Positions 39,746 to 49,812 are shown, counted from the stretch's first letter. The stretch is DNA of 64,000 nucleotides from Lachnoanaerobaculum sp. ICM7 (GCF_000287675.1 NZ_ALJL01000003.1:1-64000), one strand, 5' to 3'. Numbers and translations: made by a program. Notes: generated by a model not told the origin, from the letters alone.

Positions 39746-41002
39746 TTGGACATTGTACTGTTAACAAAGTCATCCACACCTATTATAGGTTGGTTTGCTG
39801 AAATACTTGGATTTATAATGAATCTGATATTTGATATGGGAATTACAAATATCGGTGTCGCTATTATAATTTTTACACTTGTAATCAATATAATAATGAT
39901 ACCTTTGACTATAAATCAGCAGAAGTCACAAAAACTTCAGTCTGTAATTCAGCCTGAAATAAAGGCTATACAGGATAAATATAAGGGAAAAACAGATAAT
40001 GAATCGGCAATGAAGATGAATGCTGAGACCAGAGCCGTATACAGTAAATATGGTACAAGTATGGCCGGAGGATGCCTTCCGCTTCTTATACAGATGCCGA
40101 TATTGTTCGGTCTTTATCAGGTTATATACAGAATACCGGCATATGTAACCAGTGTTCGTAGCGTATTTGAAACCGTAGCTACTTCACTTATGCAACAGTC
40201 TGATTATATAAATAAGATAAGTGATTTGGCAAAAGCTGTAAGGCTTCCTATAGAAAATAATGACTATACGGTTACAAATAAAGTAATAGATTTATTATAT
40301 AAATTCACACCTGAAAAGTGGACTACATTGTCGGAGACATTCCCGAATATGAGCGGTGTATTGGAGACAAGTCTTCCTCTTATTAAGCAGATGAATTCAT
40401 TCCTCGGTATTGATTTGTCAGTATCACCATGGCAGGGAATGAATAATATAAATATAGCATGGATAATACCGATATTGGCCGGAGTTACACAGTTTATATC
40501 AACTAAGGTAATGACAACAAACCAGCCAAAGAACGGAGAGCCTGAGAATGAGATGGCAAAACAGATGCAGAGTATGAATACTGTAATGCCAATTATGTCT
40601 GTAGTATTTTGTTTTACTCTCCCTGCAGGTATCGGTATATACTGGATAGCTTCCGCACTTGCAAGAACAGTTATTCAGTTACTTGTAAACTACAGACTTA
40701 AAGATCTTGATATTGATAAGCTTGTAGAGTCAAATCTTGCAAAGCAAAATGCAAAGAGAGCAAAGCAAGGACTTCCTGCATTAAGTGCAAATAAGAAAGT
40801 TATCGAAAATGCAAAGCATATGGATGAAATTGAAAAGCAGGAAAAAGAAGAAAGAGCAAAAAAATACGAAGTGAATGCTAAGAATTTAAAGGATTCAACA
40901 GAGTATTACAATAAGGATGCAAAACCGGGTTCACTTGCTTCAAAGGCTAATATGGTAGCCAAGTACAATGAGAAGCAGGCAAATTCTAAGAAAAATAAAT
41001 AG
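39746..41002 (+). CDS. yidC: Membrane protein insertase YidC/OxaA
   Basis: The start is set at the TTG at 39746 because GGAGG stands 7 nt before it. An ATG at 39698 in the same frame has no ribosome site and would add 16 residues. The 418-residue insertase folds and inserts membrane proteins. Helices lie near the N-terminus and at about 45-70, 140-160, 245-270 and 290-325, with the 60KD_IMP core GGCLPLLIQMPILFGLYQV. A Lys-rich C-terminal tail is expected to touch ribosomes. An unusual 60-residue segment (about 145-230) between core helices is typical of clostridial forms. Confidence 0.92.
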   Translation: MDIVLLTKSSTPIIGWFAEILGFIMNLIFDMGITNIGVAIIIFTLVINIIMIPLTINQQKSQKLQSVIQPEIKAIQDKYKGKTDNESAMKMNAETRAVYSKYGTSMAGGCLPLLIQMPILFGLYQVIYRIPAYVTSVRSVFETVATSLMQQSDYINKISDLAKAVRLPIENNDYTVTNKVIDLLYKFTPEKWTTLSETFPNMSGVLETSLPLIKQMNSFLGIDLSVSPWQGMNNINIAWIIPILAGVTQFISTKVMTTNQPKNGEPENEMAKQMQSMNTVMPIMSVVFCFTLPAGIGIYWIASALARTVIQLLVNYRLKDLDIDKLVESNLAKQNAKRAKQGLPALSANKKVIENAKHMDEIEKQEKEERAKKYEVNAKNLKDSTEYYNKDAKPGSLASKANMVAKYNEKQANSKKNK

Positions 41003-41012
41003 GAGGAAAGAG

Positions 41013-41945
41013 ATGGACAGTGCTAGAGTTTCAGCAAGAAATTATGATGAAGCTTTAACCAAGGCTTTGATAGAGCTTGGAACCACAAGTGATAATGTGG
41101 ATGTAGAGATAATTGAAAGAGGCACTAATGGATTTTTGGGAGTTTTCGGTGTAAAGCCATGGACTCTTAAGGTTACAATAAAGAAATCTGCTGATACTGA
41201 GAAAAAGAATTCATCAGAAAAGAAGTATGAAAAGCAGAAGGAACAAAAATCTCCTATTGAGAAAAAAGAAGTAGAGAAAAAGGAAACCGCACCGGAAAAG
41301 GTGGAGACTGTTGTAGAGGAAGTTATAGTAGAAGAAAAAGAGGCTTCTGTAAAGTCTGAAGAATCTGTAGATGAATATGCACAGTTTTACGGTGAGGAAG
41401 AGCCTTCTTCTACAAGTAGACGAGTACTTACAAATGATGAGCTTGAGCAGATAAGAGACAGAGCAGATGCTTTCTTAAAGGATTTCTTCACAGCAATGAA
41501 TCTTCCTGCACATGCGGTATATAATTTCTCATTTAAGACAAATGAGCTTTCTATCGTAATAGAGAGTGAAGAAGACTTAGGCGTATTGATAGGAAAAAGA
41601 GGTCAGACTCTTGATTCACTTCAGTATATATTGAGCCTTGTAGTAAATAAGAACAGTGAAAGCTATATAAGAATAAAGCTTGATACTGAAAACTACAGAA
41701 AAAAGAGAAAAGATAAACTTGAAATACTTGCAAAGAATATAGCTGCAAAGGTAAAGAAAACAGGTAAGTTCACAGAGCTTGAACCTATGAATGCTTATGA
41801 GAGAAGAATCATACATGCGGCACTCCAGGGAGACAATATGGTATCCACAAAGAGTGTGGGCGAGGAACCTTTCAGACATATAACAGTTTATCCTAAAAAG
41901 AATTTCAAACAAAACAGAAGAAGCCCTAAAAGGGAAATACAATAA
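41013..41945 (+). CDS. jag: Jag/KhpB RNA-binding protein (Jag-N, KH, R3H)
   Basis: The start at 41013 follows AGGAGG; the frame open from 40968 overlaps yidC. The 310-residue protein has a Jag-N domain (about 1-50, GTNGFLGVFGVKPW), a Lys/Glu-rich disordered linker (about 55-140), a KH domain with GKRGQTLDSLQYI (about 195-207) and an R3H domain (MNAYERRIIHAALQ). KhpB proteins bind RNA with KhpA and influence cell division and wall growth. It is 10 bp after yidC, with a terminator downstream. Confidence 0.93.
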   Translation: MDSARVSARNYDEALTKALIELGTTSDNVDVEIIERGTNGFLGVFGVKPWTLKVTIKKSADTEKKNSSEKKYEKQKEQKSPIEKKEVEKKETAPEKVETVVEEVIVEEKEASVKSEESVDEYAQFYGEEEPSSTSRRVLTNDELEQIRDRADAFLKDFFTAMNLPAHAVYNFSFKTNELSIVIESEEDLGVLIGKRGQTLDSLQYILSLVVNKNSESYIRIKLDTENYRKKRKDKLEILAKNIAAKVKKTGKFTELEPMNAYERRIIHAALQGDNMVSTKSVGEEPFRHITVYPKKNFKQNRRSPKREIQ

Positions 41946-41959
41946 AAACCGGTCTTGTG

Positions 41960-42005
41960 AAAGAGGGCTGTTAATAACATAGTTATTGATAGTCCTCTTT
42001 TATTT
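41960..42005 (+). terminator. Terminator of the rpmH-jag operon
   Basis: A long imperfect stem (41960-41978 with 41982-42000) ends in a T-rich tract. It is placed between jag and mnmE. Confidence 0.75.
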
Positions 42006-42045
42006 TAGTAATAATATAAAGGTAATAAAATAGGATTATATAAAT

Positions 42046-43416
42046 ATGAAGAGAACAGATACTATTGCCGCTATAGCAACAGCACTTGGAGAAAGTGGAA
42101 TAGGTATAATAAGAATAAGCGGAGAAGATGCCGTAAGTATAGCCGATAAGATATACAGCGGAAAGAAAAGACTGATTGAGGCGGACTCACATACTATCAA
42201 CTACGGACATATTTTTTTTGATGAAGAGATAATAGATGAAGTCTTGGTAATGATAATGAAAGCACCAAGAACATTCACAGGTGAAGATACAGTAGAGATA
42301 AACTGTCATGGTGGCATATTGATACTCGAAAAAGTATTGCATGCAGTACTGGAGTCGGGAGCAAGGATGGCACTTCCGGGAGAATTTACAAAGAGAGCCT
42401 TTTTAAACGGAAAGATGGATCTCAGTCAGGCGGAAGCGGTAATAGATATAATAGAGGCAAAGAATGAGTTGGCATTAAAAGCCGGAATCAGACAGCTAAA
42501 CGGAGCTGTAACAGAGAATATAAAGACAATAAGGGCTCAGATACTGGAGCAGATAGCATTTATAGAAGCCGCACTTGACGATCCGGAGCATTATTCGCTG
42601 GACGGATATAGTGATAAACTGAAAAAAATAGTAAAGAAATTATATACAAGAATAGAATACTTAAAGAAGTCATTTAAAGATGGAAGTATTATAAAGGAAG
42701 GTATAAATACGGTAATAATAGGAAAGCCGAATGCCGGAAAATCTTCGATTTTAAATCTTCTTTCAAGAACAGACAGGGCAATAGTTACCGATATAGCGGG
42801 AACAACAAGAGATACATTGACAGAGAATATAAAACTGTCAGGTATCAGTTTGAATATCACGGATACAGCCGGTATCAGACAGACTGATGATGTGGTGGAA
42901 AGTATAGGAGTACAAAAGGCAATAGAAGCAAGTAATAATGCAGACTTGAACTTGGTAGTAATAGACGGACTTTTACCTATAGATAAAGAAGATATAGAGC
43001 TACTTGAAAGTGTAAAGGATAAAAATGCAATAATACTTCTTAATAAATCTGATAAAGAGCTGAAATTAAGTATTGAAGATATAAAAAAGTACAGCGATAA
43101 AGATGTTATAATATTCTCAGCCAAGGAAAATATAGGAGTAGATGAATTGGAGGATATGATCAAGGCTAAGTTTATTTCAAAAGAGATAAATTTCAATGAT
43201 CAAGTAATCATAACAAATATAAGACATCAGGAAATAATAAATGAAGTATCGGAATCTTTGGAAATGTGTCTTTCAAGTATCGAAGAAGGATATGAAGAGG
43301 ACTTCTTTACAATAGATCTTTTGAATGCCTATGAAGCACTGGGTGAGATAATAGGTGAAACAGTGGATGATGATGTTGTAAATGAAATATTCTCAAAGTT
43401 CTGTATGGGTAAGTAA
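42046..43416 (+). CDS. mnmE: tRNA modification GTPase MnmE
   Basis: With MnmG it makes the cmnm5U or related modification at the wobble uridine of tRNAs. The 456 residues have an N-terminal formyl-THF-binding domain, helical arms, a GTPase domain (GKPNAGKSS about 226-234, DIAGTTRDT and the NKSD motif) and the C-terminal FCMGK with the conserved Cys. It lies 32 bp upstream of mnmG. Confidence 0.97.
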   Translation: MKRTDTIAAIATALGESGIGIIRISGEDAVSIADKIYSGKKRLIEADSHTINYGHIFFDEEIIDEVLVMIMKAPRTFTGEDTVEINCHGGILILEKVLHAVLESGARMALPGEFTKRAFLNGKMDLSQAEAVIDIIEAKNELALKAGIRQLNGAVTENIKTIRAQILEQIAFIEAALDDPEHYSLDGYSDKLKKIVKKLYTRIEYLKKSFKDGSIIKEGINTVIIGKPNAGKSSILNLLSRTDRAIVTDIAGTTRDTLTENIKLSGISLNITDTAGIRQTDDVVESIGVQKAIEASNNADLNLVVIDGLLPIDKEDIELLESVKDKNAIILLNKSDKELKLSIEDIKKYSDKDVIIFSAKENIGVDELEDMIKAKFISKEINFNDQVIITNIRHQEIINEVSESLEMCLSSIEEGYEEDFFTIDLLNAYEALGEIIGETVDDDVVNEIFSKFCMGK

Positions 43417-43448
43417 TATAATTGTATACAATTTAATAGAGGTAACTA

Positions 43449-45338
43449 ATGAATATAATAGAAAAAGTATATGATATTGTAGTCGTTGGAGCAGGTCACG
43501 CAGGATGTGAGGCGGCACTTGCAAGTGCAAGACTTGGACTAAAGACTGTAATATTTACAGTAAGCGTGGATTCCATAGCTTTGATGCCATGTAATCCAAA
43601 TATAGGTGGGAGTTCTAAGGGACACCTTGTAAGAGAACTTGATGCACTTGGCGGAGAAATGGGAAAATGTATTGATAAAACATTTATACAGTCTAAGATG
43701 TTGAATGCATCAAAAGGTCCTGCGGTGCACTCTCTCAGAGCGCAGGCTGACAAGCAGGAATATTCCAAAGAAATGAGAAAAACCTTGGAGAATACTCCAA
43801 ATCTTACTATATGTCAAAAAGAGATAACAAAGCTTATAATTGAGGATAATATATGTAAAGGTGTTGAAACCGTATCAGGAAGTAAGTACTTTGCTAAAGC
43901 TGTCATTTTGGCGACAGGTACATATTTGAATGCAAGATGTATATATGGAGAGGTGGCTGAATATACAGGACCGAACGGTCTAAAATCGGCAAATCATCTC
44001 ACATCCTCTCTTTTAGAATATGGTATAGATTTAAACAGATTTAAAACAGGTACTCCTGCCAGAGTTGACGGCAGAACTATAGATTACAGTGTAATGCAGG
44101 AGCAATATGGAGATGATCCGGTGGTACCTTTCTCTTTTGAAACCGATCCGGACAGTATACAAAAAGAACAGGTAAAATGCTATCTTGCATATACAGGTGA
44201 AAAGACTCATGAAATAATAAGAGAAAATATAGACAGATCACCACTTTTTTCAGGTGCTATAAAAGGAACAGGCCCAAGATATTGCCCTTCTATAGAGGAT
44301 AAGGTTGTAAAATTTCCTGAAAAGGATAGACATCAGATTTTTGTAGAGCCGGAAGGACTTTATACAAATGAAATGTATCTGTCAGGACTGTCAAGTTCTC
44401 TGCCTGAGGATGTACAGTATGCTATGATCAGAAGTATAGAAGGTTTTGAAAATGCAGAAATAGTAAGAAACGGATATGCAATTGAATATGATTGCATAGA
44501 TGCCAGACAGTTAAAAGACAGCTTGGAGTTTAGGGCTATTGAAGGTTTGTTTGCAGCAGGTCAGTTTAACGGTAGTTCAGGCTATGAAGAGGCTGCAGTT
44601 CAAGGACTTATGGCAGGTATAAATGCATCCATGAAAGTTATGGGAAAAGAACCGGTTGTAATAGGTAGAGATCAAGGATATATAGGCGTGCTTATAGATG
44701 ATCTTGTTACAAAAGAAAGTCATGAGCCGTATAGAATGATGACATCAAGATCTGAATACAGACTTCTTTTAAGACAGGATAACGCTGATATCAGACTTTC
44801 AAAAATAGGCTATGAAGTAGGACTTATATCTGAGGAAAGATATCAAAGGCTTCTGGAAAAAGAAAAACAGATAGATGAAGAAATAGAAAGACTCAAAAAT
44901 ATACATATAGGAGCAAATTCCAAAGTACAGGAATTTTTAGTAAGAAACGGATCTACACCGCTTCAAACTTCGGCAAACTTGGCAGAAATAATAAGAAGAC
45001 CTGAGTTAAATTACGATCTTACAAAAGAACTTGATGAAGACAGAAAAGAGCTAAGAAAAGAAGTCAGGGATCAGGTAAATATAAATATAAAATATGAGGG
45101 ATATATAAAAAGGCAGGAATCACAGGTAAAGCAGTTTAAAAAACTTGAAAACAAGAAAATACCTGTAGATATAGATTATAATAATGTAAACAGTCTTAGA
45201 ATAGAGGCGGTACAAAAGTTAAGTAAAGTAAGACCAAGCTCTATCGGTCAGGCATCAAGAATATCGGGAGTATCACCTGCAGATATAACAGTATTATTGG
45301 TATATTTAGAGACCTATAAGGAGAAAAAGAATGTATAA
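43449..45338 (+). CDS. mnmG: tRNA uridine modification enzyme MnmG (GidA)
   Basis: This FAD-dependent partner of MnmE is 629 residues long. It has the dinucleotide motif [19 protein letters not shown] (about 12-30), [19 protein letters not shown], the Cys-containing FAD region and a C-terminal helical domain that contacts MnmE. GAGG precedes the ATG. It overlaps rsmG by 8 bp. Confidence 0.97.
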   Translation: MNIIEKVYDIVVVGAGHAGCEAALASARLGLKTVIFTVSVDSIALMPCNPNIGGSSKGHLVRELDALGGEMGKCIDKTFIQSKMLNASKGPAVHSLRAQADKQEYSKEMRKTLENTPNLTICQKEITKLIIEDNICKGVETVSGSKYFAKAVILATGTYLNARCIYGEVAEYTGPNGLKSANHLTSSLLEYGIDLNRFKTGTPARVDGRTIDYSVMQEQYGDDPVVPFSFETDPDSIQKEQVKCYLAYTGEKTHEIIRENIDRSPLFSGAIKGTGPRYCPSIEDKVVKFPEKDRHQIFVEPEGLYTNEMYLSGLSSSLPEDVQYAMIRSIEGFENAEIVRNGYAIEYDCIDARQLKDSLEFRAIEGLFAAGQFNGSSGYEEAAVQGLMAGINASMKVMGKEPVVIGRDQGYIGVLIDDLVTKESHEPYRMMTSRSEYRLLLRQDNADIRLSKIGYEVGLISEERYQRLLEKEKQIDEEIERLKNIHIGANSKVQEFLVRNGSTPLQTSANLAEIIRRPELNYDLTKELDEDRKELRKEVRDQVNINIKYEGYIKRQESQVKQFKKLENKKIPVDIDYNNVNSLRIEAVQKLSKVRPSSIGQASRISGVSPADITVLLVYLETYKEKKNV

Positions 45339-46056
45339 TGATATGGTAAAATACTTATCAGAAAGCAATATTTTGGATGTAGATATATCTGATGAAAAAA
45401 AAGAAAAGCTATATAAATTCTATGAGATTTTGGTCGAGAAAAATAAGTTTATGAATCTTACTTCAATAACAGAAATTAAGGAGTTTACATATAAGCATTT
45501 TATAGACAGTATTGCTTTGGAAAAAATAGTAAAAGACCTTGACAGTAATAACTATAATATAGCAGATCTTGGAACAGGTGCAGGTTTTCCCGGCATACCT
45601 TTGGCTATAGTATATCCAAATTTGAATTTAACCTTGATAGACAGTCTGAATAAGAGAATTAAATTTATAAAAGAAACCTGTGATGTTTTGGATATAAAAA
45701 ATGTTGATGCAATACATTCAAGAGCTGAAGATATAGACAGAAATAAAGATTACAGAGAGAAATTTGATATATGTGTATCCAGAGCCGTTGCAAATCTGGC
45801 ATCACTTTCAGAATATTGTTTACCTCTGGTAAAGGTTGGAGGAAGTTTTGTATCATACAAATCAAAGGGATATGAAGTAGAAATATCCGAAGCACAAAAG
45901 GCAATAAAAGTGTTGGGTGGAGAAACAGGAAATATTGAAAAGTTTGAGTTGGGTGAATATGGTGAAAGAATTTTACTTAATATAAAGAAAATTAAATCTA
46001 CACCTAATAAATATCCCAGAAAAGCCGGTTTACCGACCAAGGAACCTATAAAGTAA
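45331..46056 (+). CDS. rsmG: 16S rRNA (guanine527-N7)-methyltransferase RsmG
   Basis: This SAM-dependent methyltransferase of the 530 loop in 16S rRNA is 241 residues long. The SAM motif is [15 protein letters not shown] (about 77-91), and a downstream CVSRAVANL loop is typical. AAGGAG precedes the ATG. It ends the mnmE-mnmG-rsmG operon; the transcript is closed by a hairpin that carries a parS-like palindrome. In other species loss of RsmG gives low-level streptomycin resistance. Confidence 0.95.
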   Translation: MYNDMVKYLSESNILDVDISDEKKEKLYKFYEILVEKNKFMNLTSITEIKEFTYKHFIDSIALEKIVKDLDSNNYNIADLGTGAGFPGIPLAIVYPNLNLTLIDSLNKRIKFIKETCDVLDIKNVDAIHSRAEDIDRNKDYREKFDICVSRAVANLASLSEYCLPLVKVGGSFVSYKSKGYEVEISEAQKAIKVLGGETGNIEKFELGEYGERILLNIKKIKSTPNKYPRKAGLPTKEPIK

Positions 46057-46061
46057 ATATA

Positions 46062-46077
46062 TGTTTCACATGAAACA
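46062..46077. promoter_or_regulatory. parS-like site 1
   Basis: TGTTTCACATGAAACA differs from the parS consensus TGTTNCACGTGAAACA at one central base. It lies 6 bp past the rsmG stop and is a predicted Spo0J/ParB-binding site. Confidence 0.85.
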
Positions 46078-46086
46078 TATATTTTA

Positions 46087-46135
46087 TCCATACAGTAATG
46101 TTTCATGTGAAACATCGTACTGTATGGATTTTTTT
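46087..46135 (+). terminator. rsmG terminator hairpin with embedded parS-like site
   Basis: ATCCATACAGTA (46087-46098) pairs perfectly with TACTGTATGGAT (46118-46129), followed by six T. The loop is the parS-like palindrome at 46099-46114, so the whole unit can fold as one long stem. Both functions could share the same DNA. Confidence 0.8.
46099..46114. promoter_or_regulatory. parS-like site 2 (inside the terminator)
   Basis: TGTTTCATGTGAAACA, one mismatch from consensus and the reverse complement of site 1. It forms the inner stem of the rsmG terminator hairpin. Confidence 0.85.
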
Positions 46136-46278
46136 GTCTGTATATTTTATAGTCATAATGTATTTTTTAACATGGTGTAAGTTAGAAAAAGTACAGATAT
46201 AACCGGTTTTATGTTCAGTGTTTTTTATTTATATATAATTATAAATAATTGAATAGTTTATAGTGTGAAACAAAGTAA

Positions 46279-46294
46279 TGTTTCATGTGAAACA
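46279..46294. promoter_or_regulatory. parS-like site 3
   Basis: TGTTTCATGTGAAACA, identical to site 2, in the AT-rich gap 46057-46442. The rest of that 386-bp gap holds sites 1 and 2, the rsmG terminator and no recognisable gene. Confidence 0.85.
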
Positions 46295-46442
46295 TTAAAA
46301 ATAATAAATTTATTTTAACTGTATCGCATTGATTAGAAAATACTAGTATGATAAAATATAAAAGTAATTATATATCGAATTAATATAAGTACAGAATTTA
46401 ATTATTGGCTTATATTATTCTATAAAATAAGGGGTTTAAAAA

Positions 46443-47387
46443 GTGAAAAAATACCTAAAAATTTTAACTGCTATGGTGATTTCATCCTCTACATTGATAG
46501 GTGTATCATTATTAAATAAAATTACAAAAATTCATGCGGTTTCAAAAAATCTTCTTGAGAAAGATAAAACAAAAGAGTTTGAGTGGAGATTTGGAAATAT
46601 AAAATACAGAAAAAAAGGGCATGGTAATCCTATTCTGCTTGTACACTCTTTGGAGGTGGCATCATCATCTGAGGAATGGTTCAAGGTGATAGATAATCTT
46701 GCTAAAACACATACTATATATACTATTGATTTGCTTGGTTGCGGCCTTTCTGAAAAGCCTTTTATGACATATACAAATCATATATTTTCTCAGTTGATTT
46801 CTGATTTTATAAAGGTGGTTATAGGTAAAAGGACAACAGTAATAACCAGTGGAAACAGCTCTTCTTTTGTTATTTCAGCATGTGATAATGACAGCACATT
46901 ATTTGAGAAAATAATACTTATCTCACCTGAAAAATTGTCAAACGGTCATCTTATACCGGGAAAAAGGGCCAGAACATATAAGGCAATACTCAGTACATCG
47001 ATTTTAGGAACTCTACTATATAATATAGCGGTATACAAAATTAATATAAAACATAATATAAAGCAGGACTTCTATAGAAAAGAAAAATTTACAGATGATA
47101 TGTTGGATAAATGTTATGAAGCTGCACATAGAGGTTTGTCTCCAAAATCACTATATTCCAGTATTGTATGTTTCTATACTAAGAAAAACATAAAGTTTGA
47201 ATTATCTCAAATAGATAACAGTATTATAATATTTGAGGGCAGATTTAACAGAGATTCTTCGGATATAACCAAAGAATATGTAAAGATAAATCCTGCTATT
47301 GAAGCTGTGATAATAGATGATTCCAACAAATATCCTCACATAGAGAATGAAAAGGAATTTTTAAAAGCTTTGAATATATATCTATAG
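46443..47387 (+). CDS. Membrane-anchored alpha/beta hydrolase between rsmG and parA
   Basis: The 314-residue product has an N-terminal hydrophobic anchor or signal (about 5-27) and an alpha/beta hydrolase fold. ILLVHSLE is the oxyanion-side strand, TSGNSSSFV carries the probable nucleophile Ser (G-x-S-x-S instead of the usual G-x-S-x-G), and YPHIENEKEF has the probable catalytic His. The substrate is unknown. It starts at GTG behind AAGGGG and is bracketed by parS-like sites on both sides. A role connected with segregation is not implied by the fold; it may simply have inserted between rsmG and parA. Confidence 0.75.
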   Translation: MKKYLKILTAMVISSSTLIGVSLLNKITKIHAVSKNLLEKDKTKEFEWRFGNIKYRKKGHGNPILLVHSLEVASSSEEWFKVIDNLAKTHTIYTIDLLGCGLSEKPFMTYTNHIFSQLISDFIKVVIGKRTTVITSGNSSSFVISACDNDSTLFEKIILISPEKLSNGHLIPGKRARTYKAILSTSILGTLLYNIAVYKINIKHNIKQDFYRKEKFTDDMLDKCYEAAHRGLSPKSLYSSIVCFYTKKNIKFELSQIDNSIIIFEGRFNRDSSDITKEYVKINPAIEAVIIDDSNKYPHIENEKEFLKALNIYL

Positions 47388-47391
47388 AGAA

Positions 47392-47407
47392 TGTTTCACG
47401 GGAAACA
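47392..47407. promoter_or_regulatory. parS-like site 4
   Basis: TGTTTCACGGGAAACA, one mismatch from the parS consensus in the right arm (G for T). It lies 5 bp after the hydrolase stop. Confidence 0.85.
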
Positions 47408-47505
47408 TTTATTTAAAAATATATTATAGTGGAAATTCGAAAAAGACAAGGAAATATATAGCTCTTTTCGGATAAAATAAAGAACAAAAATAGTAAAAAT
47501 AAAAA

Positions 47506-47521
47506 TGTTTCACGGGAAACA
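47506..47521. promoter_or_regulatory. parS-like site 5
   Basis: TGTTTCACGGGAAACA, identical to site 4, 26 bp before the parA start. Binding of ParB here could repress the parAB operon. Confidence 0.85.
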
Positions 47522-47547
47522 TAAATATAGAAAGGACAAGCAATTGC

Positions 47548-48330
47548 TTGAATGATATTATGACAAAAATTATTTCATTTGCAAATCAAAAAGGTGGTGT
47601 AGGTAAAACTACTACTGCTGTTAATCTATCAGCCGCCTTAGCTGAGGCAGGACAAAGTGTTTTGGCAATAGATTTTGATCCACAGGGGAATTTATCAAGT
47701 GGACTTGGAATAGATAAAACCAATACCGAAAAGACTATATATGAGGTTATTATAGGTGATGAAGATATAAATGATACCATACTAAATACAGAGGTGGAAA
47801 ATCTTGATATTATTCCAAGTAATGTGGATTTATCAGGTGCAGAAATCGAGCTTTTGGAACTTGAAGACAGAGAAAGAACTTTAAGAAGAAAAATAGGTGA
47901 AATATATAAGCAGTATGATTATATTTTGATTGACTGTCCACCAAGTTTGAGCCTTTTGACTATAAATGCTTTTATGGCGTCTGACAGTGTAATTATTCCT
48001 ATTCAATGTGAATATTACGCTCTTGAAGGATTAAATCAGATGCTTAGAACTGTAAATCTTATCAGAGAAAGACTTAATCCTACCCTCGAAATTGAAGGCA
48101 TTGTATTTACAATGTATGATGCAAGAAACAACTTAAGCGGACAGGTTATAGAAGGTGTTAAGAGCGTTATATCTGATGAGAATATTTTTGAAACTATAAT
48201 ACCGAGAAATGTTAAATTGGCGGAGGCTCCCAGCTTCGGTATGCCAATAACAGAATATGACACTACTTCAACCGGAGCACAGGCATATAGAATGTTGGCA
48301 TCAGAAGTACTAAGTAAAAGCGGGAGGTAA
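47548..48330 (+). CDS. parA: Chromosome partitioning ATPase ParA (Soj)
   Basis: This deviant-Walker ATPase positions origins with ParB-parS and modulates DnaA. It is 260 residues from the TTG at 47548, which has AAAGGA 11 nt upstream; an ATG at 47560 gives the more usual N-terminus MTKIISFANQKGG. Walker A is QKGGVGKTTT (about 13-22) and the switch DCPPSL motif is present. It is followed by parB after 2 bp. Confidence 0.94.
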   Translation: MNDIMTKIISFANQKGGVGKTTTAVNLSAALAEAGQSVLAIDFDPQGNLSSGLGIDKTNTEKTIYEVIIGDEDINDTILNTEVENLDIIPSNVDLSGAEIELLELEDRERTLRRKIGEIYKQYDYILIDCPPSLSLLTINAFMASDSVIIPIQCEYYALEGLNQMLRTVNLIRERLNPTLEIEGIVFTMYDARNNLSGQVIEGVKSVISDENIFETIIPRNVKLAEAPSFGMPITEYDTTSTGAQAYRMLASEVLSKSGR

Positions 48331-48332
48331 AA

Positions 48333-49262
48333 ATGGCAAAGAGAATGGCACTTGGAAAGGGAGCTGATGCTCTTCTTAGAAATATTAACGGAACCAAAGC
48401 GTCTATTGATGAAACAACTGACAGAAATATAGAAGAAGATGCAGGTAAAGGTGCCGGTGAGTTGATGGTAAAAATCTCATTGGTAGAGCCGAATAGAAAT
48501 CAACCCAGAAAGATGTTTGATAAGGAAAGCCTTGATGAACTTGCAAATTCGGTGAAACAATATGGAGTATTACAGCCTATTTTGGTAAAAAAAGTAGGAA
48601 ACAGATATGAAATAGTTGCCGGTGAAAGAAGATGGAGAGCCGCACAGGCGGCAGGACTTTCAGAAGTTCCGGTTGTTGTCAGAGATTATGATGAGCAAAA
48701 GGCTAAGGAAATTGCTATCATAGAGAATATTCAGAGAACTGATTTGAATCCTATTGAAGAAGCTTTGGCGTATAAAAGTTTGATTGAGGAATATAACTTA
48801 ACTCAGGAAGAATTATCAGATAAGGTAGCAAAAAACCGCTCTACTATTACCAATTCTCTAAGACTTTTAAAACTCAGTAAAAATATACAGCAGTATATGA
48901 TAGACGGGCAGATCTCTTCAGGACATGCAAGAGCTTTATTAAGTCTTGAAGATGAAGGAAAAAGAGAATTGCTTGCTCTGGATATAATTAAGAGAAGTCT
49001 CAGTGTAAGAGATACTGAAAAAGCTGCAAAGGCTTTATCAAAAAAGAAAAAGGTAGATCTTGAAGAGTTAAGTAAGGGGGATGATGATACTGCAAGAGAT
49101 TTATCTTTATTTTATAAGGAGTATGAAGACAGTATCCAGGGTGTTCTGGGAACCAAGGTACATATAAACCAGAAAGATAAAAATAAGGGAAGAATTGAAA
49201 TAGAATATTATTCTCAAGTGGAGCTTGATAGAATAATGGATATTTTTAAGACATTAGGATAA
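48333..49262 (+). CDS. parB: Chromosome partitioning protein ParB (Spo0J)
   Basis: This CTP-dependent clamp loads at parS and spreads. The 309 residues show the ParB/Srx domain with GERRWRAAQAAGL (about 96-108) and ENIQRTDLNPIEEA (about 130-143), the helix-turn-helix region (TQEELSDKVAKNRSTITNSL) and a C-terminal dimerisation domain. GGAGG precedes the ATG. Its likely sites are the five parS-like palindromes upstream. Confidence 0.96.
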   Translation: MAKRMALGKGADALLRNINGTKASIDETTDRNIEEDAGKGAGELMVKISLVEPNRNQPRKMFDKESLDELANSVKQYGVLQPILVKKVGNRYEIVAGERRWRAAQAAGLSEVPVVVRDYDEQKAKEIAIIENIQRTDLNPIEEALAYKSLIEEYNLTQEELSDKVAKNRSTITNSLRLLKLSKNIQQYMIDGQISSGHARALLSLEDEGKRELLALDIIKRSLSVRDTEKAAKALSKKKKVDLEELSKGDDDTARDLSLFYKEYEDSIQGVLGTKVHINQKDKNKGRIEIEYYSQVELDRIMDIFKTLG

Positions 49263-49266
49263 AAAG

Positions 49267-49770
49267 ATGATAAATTTGACAATTGATAATAGGATTTTGT
49301 TTGGCTTTATCCTGGTGGTAGCTATTTTTAACTTTATATTATTTATATCTATGGTAAGACATAGAGTAAAGTACAGAAGACTTTTCAAGAGTTATGATAA
49401 TTTTATGGCAGGAAAATCTGCAAGGAATCTTGAGGATGTTATAATTTTGCTTAGAAAAGATATTCGCAGTTTAAAAAGTGAAAGCAGATTAAACAGAGAG
49501 GCCATAAGAGAGCTTAACAGACTTGAAAGGGACTGTCTGCAAAAAATTGGAATATTAAAATATGACGCATTTGAAGGAATGGGCGGTAAATTAAGTTTTG
49601 CGCTTTGTCTTTTAGATTACAGAAATTCCGGATATATAATAAACAGTATTCACTCCAGAGAGACTACTTTTAATTATATAAAAATAGTTGAAAACGGTCA
49701 GACAGATCAGGTACTTACAGATGAGGAAAAAATAGTATTGGAGCAGGCTTTGGGATATAGAGAAAGATAA
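49267..49770 (+). CDS. DUF4446 family membrane-anchored protein
   Basis: The 167-residue protein has one N-terminal membrane helix (about 9-28), a basic, helical region likely to be coiled coil (about 50-100) and a C-terminal domain with the family segment KIGILKYDAFEGMGGKLSFALCLLD (split here as KIGILKYDAFEGMGG, then KLSFALCLLD). DUF4446 genes commonly follow parB in Clostridia, as here (4 bp gap). The function is unknown. Confidence 0.88.
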   Translation: MINLTIDNRILFGFILVVAIFNFILFISMVRHRVKYRRLFKSYDNFMAGKSARNLEDVIILLRKDIRSLKSESRLNREAIRELNRLERDCLQKIGILKYDAFEGMGGKLSFALCLLDYRNSGYIINSIHSRETTFNYIKIVENGQTDQVLTDEEKIVLEQALGYRER

Positions 49771-49773
49771 AAT

Positions 49774-49812
49774 AACGGCTATGAAAATCAAATTTCATAG
49801 CCGTATTTTTTA
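49774..49812. terminator. Bidirectional terminator between parB operon and bioY
   Basis: A perfect 12-bp stem (49774-49785 with 49793-49804) is followed by ATTTTTTA on the plus strand; the minus side has a shorter T-rich tract. Confidence 0.85.

Noticed and set aside
42591-43196. 201-residue frame antisense to mnmE
   Set aside because: Its Ser/Ile/Leu-rich composition is that of a reverse frame over an AT-rich GTPase gene, and there is no start signal.
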